A DNA stretch of 64,000 bases from the NCBI RefSeq assembly GCF_002564105.1, contig NZ_PDBX01000001.1, positions 4,092,001 through 4,156,000 on the forward strand, given 5' to 3'. The notes under the pieces were generated by a model. It saw only the letters and a list, made by a program, of their open reading frames with translations. It was not told where the DNA came from and did not search any database. Source of the DNA: Collimonas sp. PA-H2. Its GTDB lineage: Bacteria; Pseudomonadota; Gammaproteobacteria; Burkholderiales; Burkholderiaceae_D. The translations under genes and the position numbers were made by a program. Positions 16,661-25,162 of this stretch are shown in pieces; within the stretch, counting starts at the first letter, position 1; every line of letters starts with the position of its first letter.

Positions 16661-18652
16661 TCAATGCGTGACCCAGCTGACAATCGGATTGACCAGGTTG
16701 GCCGCATTGGCTGCACTAAAGGCAGGTTTAGCGCCAAACTCCGTCACATACAAATCCAGTCGCGCCAGGCTTTTGGCGGCGCTGAAGTTGACGGCGAATC
16801 GGATGAAACTTGCGCCGTTAAGCGGGTTGTCCGAGTTCGGATTCACAGTGTTGCTGTTGTTTTGATGATAGCCCTTTGGCAGCAATACATTTTGCGTGCT
16901 GCCATCGGCAAACGTCGCGCGCAGCGTATAGTCGCATCCTGTATTTTGGCAGTAGTTCGCATATTTCAATTTCATTTGATCCCAATCAGGCTGGCTGGTC
17001 GGATCAAAGGTGTGCGGTATATTTCCCTGGCCTGCCGTGCTTACCGCCAGGCGATTCAGAGTGGCATCGGTTTTGGAGATGTTGCCCATCACGGTTACCA
17101 CCTGTTGGTTGCCTTGCATATCTCGTTGCAACTGACTTACTGTGGAGCTGGCGTCGACGTATGCGCCTTGGGCTGCCGACCAGCTGCTAAAGCGGAATGC
17201 ACCGCTAGCCGCGGCCGGATCATAAACGATACGACCGTTCATCCATCCCTGTATCAGCGCACTACTGTAATCGGCAAACATGCTCCAACGATAGCCCGCC
17301 GGATGGTCGCCGCTGCCGCCTTGCATCGGGTCTTGCCGATAGCAGTGTCCCGCAGCATCCAGCTGTCGGCCGCTGGATTTGCATGGCAAGGCAGGCAGCA
17401 CTGGGGACAGCAGCTGATTGCGAACTGCGTCATAACCCCAGCTTGATCCGGACAAGCTGCCGCCTGGATAGGGAAACGTGCCGCTGTTGTACATGTCGCC
17501 TGCGTGCGACATGCCGTAACCATGGCCCATCTCATGGACGAAGATGCCGCCATAATTGTCGGAATCGCCATCGGCATTTCCGGCGCCCACGCTGGTCAGG
17601 CCGCCGCCCATGCCGATGAGCTTTCCGGTGAGAGGATCTTCCAGCACCATGGGCGCCCAATAGGCGACATTCAGATTGTGGTCGTTGTTCGCAGTCACGC
17701 TGCGCAATTCGGGAAGGACGCTGAGCATCTGTCCCATCAGCACATAACCGTCCGCGCCAGGCGAAGTCCTCGCCGCCGCGAAAGAAGAATAGGCTTGCGC
17801 AGCCGCAGTGCCGGTGGGAGGCAGGACGAAATCATTGAACGGCAGATCCCCTGAAGTTACGCCATCCACTGCTGCCACAGGAATTTCCTGGACATAGTCG
17901 AGAGCGATGCTGCTCCCATCCATCCCTAATTGTTCGTGATTTGCGTCTGTCATAGCGCGAGTAGCGCCGAAGAAAAAGACCGGTACGGTTCTCACTTTCA
18001 GATTGACGCCGGCGGTTACGGTCAATGGCACTGTGCTCACCTCGTTACCGCGGGTGATCTTCAACGTAGTTCCCGGTTGTATCCACTCTTTAGGCAACAG
18101 CACGCTGTATTTGCTGGTTGAATAGCTGGGCATGCCGTTATCCGTTGCCGGCAATTTGTCAGGCGTATTCAGAACGAGGCTGCCGAGGTTGCCGCCTGCT
18201 ATCTCGACTTGAATGCTGCCGCCTGCCGTGGTCGGCTCGACCATCAGCAACGCGGCTCGGTTGGCGAGCAAATTCAAGGTCCGGCTTTTGCCATTGGCTG
18301 TATTCATCGTACGGCCCGCTGGAGGAATGACATGCGTTTGGGCCAATTCAATGCTGTTCAGTGACAGCGTACCGCTAGCAACGGGCGTGGTCGGCGTCGT
18401 CGCTGTACCAGGAGGCGCAACTGGCGGAGTCGGCGTGGTGGCAGTGCCAGGTGGTGTAGCTGGCGAAGTCGGTGTCGTCACAGTGCCGGGTGGCGTCGGT
18501 GCGGTCGATGTTCCCGGGTTGGGAGCCACGGCTGTGCTGGACGTGCCGGAACTATTGGCGCCATCGCCGCCGCCGCAGGCGGACAACAGCAATGAGAGGG
18601 TGGCGGCGGCAGCCAGTGAGTGACGCTTGGTTGGAAGAGGGGAGAAAGGCAT
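16661..18652 (-). CDS. Lipoprotein zinc metalloprotease, M66 (StcE/TagA/dictomallein)-like
   Basis: A 663-aa secreted protein. Residues 1-26 form a lipoprotein signal (LLLSACGGG, Cys near residue 26). It is followed by a Pro/Thr linker of imperfect repeats based on TPPGTxTTPTxP (~45-95) and a beta-rich region. The catalytic motif is HEMGHGYGMSH at residues 373-383 (HExxHxxGxxH, metzincin type), with MYNSGTFPYPGG just after it. The spacing and FVHEMGHGYGM context fit M66 peptidases, which cleave mucin-type glycoproteins in characterised members. Host or fungal target is unknown. It is the only gene of islet (d), bounded by R4 and R5. Confidence 0.82.
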   Translation of the reverse strand: MPFSPLPTKRHSLAAAATLSLLLSACGGGDGANSSGTSSTAVAPNPGTSTAPTPPGTVTTPTSPATPPGTATTPTPPVAPPGTATTPTTPVASGTLSLNSIELAQTHVIPPAGRTMNTANGKSRTLNLLANRAALLMVEPTTAGGSIQVEIAGGNLGSLVLNTPDKLPATDNGMPSYSTSKYSVLLPKEWIQPGTTLKITRGNEVSTVPLTVTAGVNLKVRTVPVFFFGATRAMTDANHEQLGMDGSSIALDYVQEIPVAAVDGVTSGDLPFNDFVLPPTGTAAAQAYSSFAAARTSPGADGYVLMGQMLSVLPELRSVTANNDHNLNVAYWAPMVLEDPLTGKLIGMGGGLTSVGAGNADGDSDNYGGIFVHEMGHGYGMSHAGDMYNSGTFPYPGGSLSGSSWGYDAVRNQLLSPVLPALPCKSSGRQLDAAGHCYRQDPMQGGSGDHPAGYRWSMFADYSSALIQGWMNGRIVYDPAAASGAFRFSSWSAAQGAYVDASSTVSQLQRDMQGNQQVVTVMGNISKTDATLNRLAVSTAGQGNIPHTFDPTSQPDWDQMKLKYANYCQNTGCDYTLRATFADGSTQNVLLPKGYHQNNSNTVNPNSDNPLNGASFIRFAVNFSAAKSLARLDLYVTEFGAKPAFSAANAANLVNPIVSWVTH

Positions 18653-18819
18653 TGCTTGTGTCCGTCGAAAATAAAAGATTCCTTAAGGCAACATTCGTGC
18701 CACGGCCAGGAAACGCCGTTGTGCTCACCATAGTCAAAAACAAGTACTGCAAATAAATGTCCGCTGGCGGTCAAAATTTGTCACTTTAAAACCGCCGTCA
18801 TTTTTTTTGGTGATCCCGT

Positions 18820-18890
18820 CTCCTCCCGCAACCAAAAAAAGACGGACCAACTACTTGCTTGGTAGCTGGTCCGTTGTCGTTTCTGCCTGC
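18820..18890 (+). repeat. R5: most distal tRNA-fMet 3' end plus terminator copy
   Basis: Only the last part of the acceptor end remains (CTCCTCCCGCAACCA), followed by the hairpin ACGGACCAACTACTTG...GGTAGCTGGTCCGT. It closes the accessory zone; core-like genes resume with the ClC channel. No integrase lies on either side. Confidence 0.75.
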
Positions 18891-19006
18891 TGTAATCGCT
18901 GGAGCTCACTTCATCGATGCAGAAAATCCTTGCATCATTTTCGCCGCCGGTCCGTGTGCAAATCCTTCCAGCCAATGCATCGCTGAATTCATATACATCC
19001 CTTGGC

Positions 19007-20761
19007 TCAGCTTAACAGCCGTTCGCGTTTTTGCTCTTCATCAAAAAACAGCCGCGACGGCTTGATCAGGTCGCTGCGGCTGATGATGCCGATCAGGCGG
19101 CGGCTTTGCAGATCAGTGACCACCGGCAACCGTTCCAGGTGGTGCGTCGCCATGCGCGCCGCCGCGATGCGGCAGGTTTCGGACGGCAGCGCGACCAGGG
19201 CAGCGGATTGCTCCAGATATGCGGGATTGAACAAGGTTGTCAGCGGATTACTGCCATCGGCTTGCGGGCTGAAGCTGCTGCGTTCGATCATTCCCAGCAA
19301 ACCGTACTCGATATCGACCACCGGGTAGCAGCGATGCATTTGCTGCGCGCCGAAATAGCGCTCCAGGGTTTCCTCGATAGTGAGGCTGGCGGGGATTGCC
19401 ACTGTCGCGTGCGTCATGACCTCATCTACGTGCTGGCGTTCCAACGGATCGACGCCGTATTCGCGGTAGATGTGGTAGCCGCGGCGGGCGATCTTCTCGG
19501 TCATGATCGAGCGCCGCATGGTGAGGACGGTGAAGCCGTAGGCGACGCCGGTGGTCAGCAGCAGCGGCAGCAGGGCGTTGGTGTCATGGGTGAGGCCGAA
19601 GGCGAAGACCGCTGCGGTGAGCGGTGCGCCGAGCACGCCTGCCAGTACCGCGGCCATGCACACCAGCGGCCACAGATGGGCGTCGCCGCCCGGCAACCAT
19701 GGCGCCAGTACCGTGCCGAGGCCGGCGCCGATAATCAGCAGCGGCGCCAATACGCCACCGGAGGTGCCGGAGCCGAGCGCGATGACCCAGATCACGGCTT
19801 TCACCAGCAGCAGGCTCAAGGCGACTTGCATGAGCAGATTGCCGTTCAGCAGATCGCCGATGACATCGTAGCCGACGCCCAGCGCACGCGGCTCGAAATA
19901 GCCGCCTATGCCTACTGCGATGCCGCCCAGCGCAGGCCACCACATCCAGTGGATCGGCAATTTGTTGAACAGATCCTCGACCCGGTACAAGGCAGTCGAC
20001 ATCAGTGCCGACAAGGCGCCGCCGAGGATGCCGGCGACGACGCAGGAGAACAGGGCGCTGGGGCCGATTTCCGGCGTCTGCAATGGAAACAGCGGACCGG
20101 TGTCCAGTAGCAGCGGACGAGTGAATCCGGCTACCGCGCAGGCGACGATCACTGGCAGCAGGCTGCGCGGCCGCAATTCAAACAGTAGCAATTCCACCGC
20201 CAGCAGCACTGCCGCCACCGGCGTACCGAATACGGCAGTCATGCCGGCTGCAGCGCCGGCTACCAGCAGGGTCTTGCGTTCGGCTCCTGTCAGGTGGAAA
20301 TGCTGAGCGATCAGCGAACCGATGGCGCCGCCGGTCATGATGATCGGGCCTTCCGCGCCAAACGGGCCGCCGCTGCCGATCACTATGCCGGACGACAGCG
20401 GCTTGAGTATGGCTACCTTGGCCGACATTTTACTTTTGCCGAACAGGATCGCTTCGATCGCTTCCGGGATGCCATGGCCGCGGATTTTTTCAGAGCCGAA
20501 GCGAGCGATCAGGCCGACAATCAAGCCGCCAAGCACCGGCAGCAAAATTACCCACAGGCCCAGATGATTGCCGGCTGGCGAGCGCGCGGCGAAGGACAGC
20601 GACTGATAAAAGAACAGATTGGTGAATAGCCGGATCAGGTTCAGCAGGGCATATGCCGCCAGGGTGCCGCAGCCGCCGATGACCACCGCGATCAATGAAA
20701 TCCTGAGCAGGCGCGTATCGGCCGCGAAATCCCGTTTGTGCGAGTGATGGTTCGAAGACAT
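19007..20761 (-). CDS. ClC-family chloride channel/antiporter with C-terminal CBS pair
   Basis: A 584-aa inner-membrane protein. Residues ~20-440 give the multi-helix ClC core with its selectivity motifs: GHGIPEAIEAILFG, GSGGPFGAEGPII with the gating glutamate (Glu137) that marks H+/Cl- exchangers, and GSGTSGGVLAPLL. Residues ~450-584 form two CBS domains (VMTHATVAIPASLTIEETL and HHLERLPVVTDLQSRRLIGIISRSDLIKP), which in this family bind adenine nucleotides and regulate the pore. The gene starts 10 bp after marR and is very likely co-transcribed with it, so the regulator probably controls this antiporter, perhaps in acid or halide stress. Confidence 0.93.
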   Translation of the reverse strand: MSSNHHSHKRDFAADTRLLRISLIAVVIGGCGTLAAYALLNLIRLFTNLFFYQSLSFAARSPAGNHLGLWVILLPVLGGLIVGLIARFGSEKIRGHGIPEAIEAILFGKSKMSAKVAILKPLSSGIVIGSGGPFGAEGPIIMTGGAIGSLIAQHFHLTGAERKTLLVAGAAAGMTAVFGTPVAAVLLAVELLLFELRPRSLLPVIVACAVAGFTRPLLLDTGPLFPLQTPEIGPSALFSCVVAGILGGALSALMSTALYRVEDLFNKLPIHWMWWPALGGIAVGIGGYFEPRALGVGYDVIGDLLNGNLLMQVALSLLLVKAVIWVIALGSGTSGGVLAPLLIIGAGLGTVLAPWLPGGDAHLWPLVCMAAVLAGVLGAPLTAAVFAFGLTHDTNALLPLLLTTGVAYGFTVLTMRRSIMTEKIARRGYHIYREYGVDPLERQHVDEVMTHATVAIPASLTIEETLERYFGAQQMHRCYPVVDIEYGLLGMIERSSFSPQADGSNPLTTLFNPAYLEQSAALVALPSETCRIAAARMATHHLERLPVVTDLQSRRLIGIISRSDLIKPSRLFFDEEQKRERLLS

Positions 20762-20771
20762 GATGAAATTC

Positions 20772-21179
20772 TCAGATGTTGATAGTGGGTACGCGGAAAA
20801 TATCGGTCAGGGTATTCAGCTCGGCACGGTGCAGTTCCGCCAGCTTGGCCAGGCAGCGTTCGCCGTCCGGCAGCAGGTGGATATTGACCTGGCGGCGGTC
20901 GACGTCGCTACCGCGGCGCTGCACCAGCTTCAGCTTTTCACAACGCGAGATCAGCGCCACCACGCTGTGATGCTGCGATTGCAAGCGCTCGGCCAGCTCG
21001 CCGACGCTGGCCCAGTCGCGCCCGGGCGTTCCTTTTACATGCAGCAACAGCAGATATTGTTGTGGTGTGACACCTTCGCTCTGCGCCGCTTCTTCGCTGA
21101 AGCGCAGGAATTTTCGGAGCTGGTAACGAAATGTCGACAGGGCTTCAAAGTCTTGCTTGGTTAAGGACGGGGATTGCAT
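20772..21179 (-). CDS. MarR-family transcriptional regulator
   Basis: A 135-aa winged-helix dimer protein. The recognition region is SVGELAERLQSQHHSVVALISRCEKLKLVQRR and the wing SDVDRRQVNIHLLPDGERCLAKLAE. It stands first in a two-gene unit with the ClC antiporter. A perfect inverted repeat 40 bp upstream of its start (21219-21241) is the likely autoregulatory site. The inducing ligand is not evident. Confidence 0.92.
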   Translation of the reverse strand: MQSPSLTKQDFEALSTFRYQLRKFLRFSEEAAQSEGVTPQQYLLLLHVKGTPGRDWASVGELAERLQSQHHSVVALISRCEKLKLVQRRGSDVDRRQVNIHLLPDGERCLAKLAELHRAELNTLTDIFRVPTINI

Positions 21180-21218
21180 GCTCGGTTCTCTGGAGTGGTG
21201 GTATTCTTTGGGATGGAT

Positions 21219-21241
21219 AATATATCATAATACGATATATT
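21219..21241. promoter_or_regulatory. MarR operator candidate upstream of marR-clc
   Basis: AATATATC, 7-bp spacer, GATATATT: perfect 8-bp arms with 15-bp centre-to-centre spacing, typical of MarR dimers. It sits 40 bp upstream of the regulator's ATG, where the promoter should be. Confidence 0.7.
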
Positions 21242-21474
21242 GGCTAGGGCGAGAGAAACTCGACTTTGCTTGCGGATCATTTTTCCTCGGACAATGCCGA
21301 AGATCCCGTGCCTGATATGTGTCTTGCGCGCTGCCATGCGAAAAAAACGGGCCAAAGATTAGCCGTTCATGCGCATCGACAGGGAATTTCGTGCGCTGAA
21401 ATGCAAAGGGCGCACAATAGCCGTATCGCTTGATCTATCCGCATGCGATGGGCCGGCAGCGGCAGGAGGATGTC

Positions 21475-21906
21475 ATGTACAAGAAAATTTTGGTTGCCTA
21501 TAACGGCACTCCGGAGAGTCAGTCCGCATTGCACGAATGTATTCGCATCAACCCGCCGCCTTCGACAGAAATCCATTTGCTGGCGGTGGTTCAGCTTTGT
21601 CCGTATGGCATGGCGGGAGGCTATGCCCCCGAGACTGCATTCACTACCAATAGTCAGATGATGGAGCAAGAGTTAGAGCGGGGGCAGGCGCTGATGGCCG
21701 ATGCCGGACTCGATGTGGTGCCTCATCTCCAGATGGGCGAGCCGGTCGAGGTCATCGGTGCGCTCGCGGATGCATTGGAGATCGATCTTATTATTGTCGG
21801 CCATCCACGCCGTAAGGCGCTTGCAATGCGCTGGTGGCGCGGTTCCATGGATGCATTGCTGATCGAGAGGGTGAAATCCAGCATTCTGGTTGCCGTTCAT
21901 CCTTGA
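21475..21906 (+). CDS. Universal stress protein, UspA family
   Basis: A 143-aa cytosolic alpha/beta protein opening MYKKILVAYNGTPESQSALHECIRI, with the UspA nucleotide-binding region IDLIIVGHPRRKALAMRWWRGSMDALLIERVKSSILVAV. The usual GxxG(9x)GS motif is altered (GHPRRK...WRGS), so ATP binding is uncertain. The ATG at 21475 is chosen because AGGAGGA lies 4 nt upstream; the frame extends 15 codons further without such a site. Stand-alone gene, divergent from marR. Confidence 0.92.
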   Translation: MYKKILVAYNGTPESQSALHECIRINPPPSTEIHLLAVVQLCPYGMAGGYAPETAFTTNSQMMEQELERGQALMADAGLDVVPHLQMGEPVEVIGALADALEIDLIIVGHPRRKALAMRWWRGSMDALLIERVKSSILVAVHP

Positions 21907-21986
21907 CTGGATCGGAAAGTAGCAGCCAATTGCCTCCGCCTTGACAGGCGCCAGTGCAATCGGCTAAGTCTTACCTGTTGCCTGGA

Positions 21987-22358
21987 TCAGGAAGCAAAGA
22001 CCCGCAAATATCCGGTGCTCCAGTTGGTCCACTGGCCGGTTGCTCCGTTCCAGGCGCCATGCAATGACGATCCATTCCAAATGGAACACTGCACCGTATG
22101 ATCGTTGAACCAGATTGTTACCGGACTGCCGGAATTCTCCGGATTCCACGACCATTGCAAGGGATAGGAGGTTTCCTGATCAGGCGAGAACAGCACTGTG
22201 ACTTGCGTCGGCGACCTGCCCAATCCATGGGTAAACGCCATGTTGTGATTGGTCTGGTTGTTGGCATCTACCCAGCCTGAGTCATATCCGGCTGCTGGCG
22301 CAAAAGAAGCCTTTTCTTTGGAGATTTTCGAATCGGTGTAGACGACATTAGATTTCAT
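21987..22358 (-). CDS. Small beta-rich protein, H-type-lectin/tail-fibre-like
   Basis: 123 aa from the ATG at 22358, no signal peptide. The central part, GYDSGWVDANNQTNHNMAFTHGLGRSPTQVTVLFSPD, has the pattern W...(10-15)...F.HGLG..P..V.V seen in H-type-lectin-like and phage-tail-associated domains. The rest is Trp/Asn/Ser-rich (PLQWSWNPENSG, NGATGQWTNWSTGY), suggesting a carbohydrate-contacting beta-sandwich. The upstream extension (to 22475) looks non-coding. No neighbour explains it. The family assignment is tentative. Confidence 0.6.
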   Translation of the reverse strand: MKSNVVYTDSKISKEKASFAPAAGYDSGWVDANNQTNHNMAFTHGLGRSPTQVTVLFSPDQETSYPLQWSWNPENSGSPVTIWFNDHTVQCSIWNGSSLHGAWNGATGQWTNWSTGYLRVFAS

Positions 22359-22726
22359 GATTAATCCATCCATGGTTTTAAGCGTGCTTCTTAAAGGGAG
22401 GCAATAGCCAACAGATGCAAAAACGATGACTGGCTTAATTATTGAAAGCTTTTCCGCTAGCCATGCCCGGCGCATATCCCTCGGATATGAGCGGCCATTA
22501 AATCACGTTGCTGCATGGAAATATGCTGTCACTAGTGATAGCTTGAAATCCCTGGAACTGGCTGCTTATGAGCAGAACAGGGCGCTGAAAAATGCCGCCA
22601 GTCATTAAATATTTCTCTCGATTTAACAAATTTGATAATGATTGTGAAATCGCTTATTTAACATTGGACAGCGCAGCGTGGTTTCCACGATGATTTTGCT
22701 GAGCAGTGTTTTTTAGGGGACTTGAA

Positions 22727-23014
22727 ATGGAAGCGCTCATCAACGATACATATCTCAACAAGAGCATCGAAAAAATCCTGGGATGCGCGACGCTGGCGCT
22801 TTACGGCGAAGACATCCGCTTCTCCGTGCTTCTCGCCATCCGCGACGTTCGCGACTATCTGACTAACGTCAAGGCAGGAGATCCGGCGGCCAACCAGCGG
22901 GTGTTCCAGAACAGTTTGACGGCACTGGCAAACAGCACACATCCCAGCATGCCAGACTATAAGAAAACCATTGAGTATGCGGCTACGCTGATGACTGTTG
23001 AATTGGGCGAATAG
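22727..23014 (+). CDS. Hypothetical protein, 95 aa
   Basis: Not recognised. It begins MEALINDTYLNKSIEKILGCATLALYGEDIRFSVLLAIRDV and looks fully alpha-helical with no signal or membrane segment. AGGGGA 6 nt before the ATG supports the start and argues for a real gene; GC and codon use match core genes. It is isolated, followed 135 bp later by the dehydrogenase. Confidence 0.65.
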   Translation: MEALINDTYLNKSIEKILGCATLALYGEDIRFSVLLAIRDVRDYLTNVKAGDPAANQRVFQNSLTALANSTHPSMPDYKKTIEYAATLMTVELGE

Positions 23015-23149
23015 CTATCGGCCGATAAGGAATCGAGTAGTCCTCAAGTATCAACCCATCACAAAACCGTCGGTCGCAAACCGTTAAATTGATCCGGTGT
23101 TATATTTCGACACTCTGCTGTTCAGGCTCAATTTACAAGGAACACGATC

Positions 23150-24004
23150 ATGGCAAATATCGCTTTTCTCGGCACCGGCTTGCTCGGAAGCGCATTCGCG
23201 GAAGCCGCCGCAAAACGAGGCGATTCGGTCACCGCATGGAATCGCTCCATCGACAAAGCACAAGCTCTTTCCCAGTTCGGCGTGAAGGCGGCAGCGACGC
23301 CTGCCGAAGCGGTGCGGACTGCCTCAAGAGTGCATATCGTACTCAAGGATGACGCAGTGGTGGAGGAAGTTATTGCGGCGATCCGCAGTGAACTATCTGC
23401 CGACACGATCCTGATTGATCACACTACGACATTACCTGCGCTCACGGCCGAACGTGCCGCACGCTTGCATGCTGCCGGAGTGAAGTATTTGCACTGCCCA
23501 GTCTTCATGGGGCCGGCTGCTGCTCGCAATGCTCAAGGCTCGATGATGGCCGCGGGGCCGAAGGCGCTGTTCGAATCGGTCCAGGCGGATCTCGCCAAAA
23601 TGACCGGGCGTCTCGAATACATGGGCGAGCGCGCTGACCTTGCCGCCGCCAACAAACTGTTTGGCAATGCCATGATTATCGGCCTCTCTGCGGTGATGGC
23701 CGACGTGCTTACCCTGGCGCGGGCGAGCGACGTTAACGGCGAGGACGCCATCAAGCTGCTTGGCCTGCTGGACCTGAACGGGATGGTGGCGAATCGCGGG
23801 GTGAACATGGCCAAGGGTAATTTCACCCCGAGTTTCGAATTGGCGATGGCGCGCAAGGATGTGCGGCTGATGCTGGAGACGACAGGCAAGCGGCCGATGG
23901 CGGCATTGCCTGCGATCGCGGCCAGAATGGACCAGCTGATTTCAGCAGGACATGGCGCCGCCGATGCCAGTGTCGTTGGCATCGACGCGGTGCCTCGGCC
24001 TTAA
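23150..24004 (+). CDS. NAD(P)-dependent beta-hydroxyacid-dehydrogenase-like oxidoreductase
   Basis: 284 aa. The N-terminal Rossmann domain has MANIAFLGTGLLGSAFAEAAAKRGDSVTAWNRS (GxGxxGxxxA, Arg in WNRS typical for NADP). HCPVFMGPAAARNAQGSMMAAG corresponds to the substrate-site block of the family, with the usual DAPVSGG changed. The helical C-terminal domain contains AAANKLFGNAMIIGLSAVMADVLTLA, where the family's catalytic Lys (NK) is kept. Members include 3-hydroxyisobutyrate dehydrogenases, GLYR-type reductases and imine reductases; the altered substrate block leans to the reductase side, but this is a guess. AAGGA lies 11 nt upstream of the ATG. Confidence 0.88.
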   Translation: MANIAFLGTGLLGSAFAEAAAKRGDSVTAWNRSIDKAQALSQFGVKAAATPAEAVRTASRVHIVLKDDAVVEEVIAAIRSELSADTILIDHTTTLPALTAERAARLHAAGVKYLHCPVFMGPAAARNAQGSMMAAGPKALFESVQADLAKMTGRLEYMGERADLAAANKLFGNAMIIGLSAVMADVLTLARASDVNGEDAIKLLGLLDLNGMVANRGVNMAKGNFTPSFELAMARKDVRLMLETTGKRPMAALPAIAARMDQLISAGHGAADASVVGIDAVPRP

Positions 24005-24038
24005 GCGTTGAGCGCCCTGCAAAGCTGATCAATCACGC

Positions 24039-24959
24039 TCACAGATCGCGCGCCCAGGTCTCGCCAACCAGATCCTTGCCGAAGCTGTGATGGGATTCCT
24101 CAGCGATCTTTTCAAAACCCGCTTTCGTGTAGATATCGCGGGCGCCCACCAGGATGCTGTTGGTCCACAGCAGCATCTTCTTGTAACCTGCGAATTTCGC
24201 GAAGTGCAGGCATTCCTCGACCAGCCGCCGGCCCATTCCCATGCCGCGCGCGCTTGGCTCGACGTATAGCATACGCAGCTTGGCCGTGGTTTCATCATGG
24301 CGCACGACGAACACGGAGCCGGCCACCTTGCCGTCCTTCTCGGCGATCCAGCAGCGTTCAGAAGCAGCGTCGAAATCGCGCATGTAGTTGGCGACGATGT
24401 CGGCGACCAGCGCTTCGAAATCCGAGTTCCAGCCATAGTCCTGCGCGTACAGCACACCGTGGCGATGCACCACCCAGCCCATGTCGCCCGGCCGCGGATC
24501 GCGCAGCAGATAGGAAGAGGTGCGCTGGCCCAGCAGGCCTTCTATCTGCTGCATGGCGTCGACCAGCTGATGCTGTTCCGGCACCGATAATTTCCCTAGC
24601 ATGGCAGCGACTTCGCGCTGAGACGCATCATTCAGCGGTGCGAAAGTAGCGCGCCCGAGCTCGGTCAGGCGCAGCTGCGCAATCCTGCCGTCGGCCTCCG
24701 AGCGCACACGTTCGAGCAGGCCCTTTTTTTCGAAGCCGGATATCACGCGGCTCAGGTAGCCGGGATTAAGGCTCAGCTCACGCGCCAGATCCGCCGCCGT
24801 CAGCGTTGACCGGTGCGCCAGCTCGTACAGGATGCGCAACTCGGTGAGGGAAAATACACTGTCCAGCAAGTGCTCGTGAAGCACGCCTATCTTGTCGGTA
24901 TAAAAGCGGTTGAAATGCCGGACCATATTGGCGCGGTCATCCAGTTGTTCGATAGTCAT
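24039..24959 (-). CDS. MarR-GNAT fusion: transcriptional regulator with acetyltransferase domain
   Basis: 306 aa. Residues ~1-145 are a MarR winged helix (ELRILYELAHRSTLTAADLARELSLNPGYLSRVISGFEKKGLLERVRSEADGR). Residues ~155-306 are a GNAT acetyltransferase with the acetyl-CoA loop YVEPSARGMGMGRRLVEECLHFAK and YTKAGFEKI. Fused helix-turn-helix/GNAT proteins of this length are a known group; whether the acetyltransferase acts on a metabolite or a protein is unknown. Two copies of AGTTGCTTAAGGC immediately upstream suggest autoregulation. It converges with the dehydrogenase gene, 34 bp between stops. Confidence 0.9.
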   Translation of the reverse strand: MTIEQLDDRANMVRHFNRFYTDKIGVLHEHLLDSVFSLTELRILYELAHRSTLTAADLARELSLNPGYLSRVISGFEKKGLLERVRSEADGRIAQLRLTELGRATFAPLNDASQREVAAMLGKLSVPEQHQLVDAMQQIEGLLGQRTSSYLLRDPRPGDMGWVVHRHGVLYAQDYGWNSDFEALVADIVANYMRDFDAASERCWIAEKDGKVAGSVFVVRHDETTAKLRMLYVEPSARGMGMGRRLVEECLHFAKFAGYKKMLLWTNSILVGARDIYTKAGFEKIAEESHHSFGKDLVGETWARDL

Positions 24960-24971
24960 ATGATTTCATCA

Positions 24972-25009
24972 AGTTGCTTAAGGCTATAATATAGTTGCTT
25001 AAGGCAACT
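24972..25009. promoter_or_regulatory. Duplicated operator of the MarR-GNAT gene
   Basis: AGTTGCTTAAGGC occurs at 24972-24984 and again at 24993-25005. The second extends to AGTTGCTTAAGGCAACT, a near-perfect palindrome centred on TTAA. The copies are 21 bp apart (two helical turns) and start 12 bp before the regulator's ATG. Confidence 0.65.
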
Positions 25010-25162
25010 AAATCAAGCTGGCGTTGGATTGTTGCCGGGAGTCTATCCGGCAATCGGATTTGCCATGTTTTTCAGCGTGGCGGGATAAGTTGGCGATAAT
25101 GGAGACTTTTTGACCGCCGCTCAAGGCCGGTCTGCGTCATGTCGCCTCTCCTAGAATTTCCC

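Noticed and set aside
12944..18890. R2-R5 as functional tRNA genes
   Set aside because: No D-arm or anticodon arm precedes them and the T-stem is broken in R2-R4.
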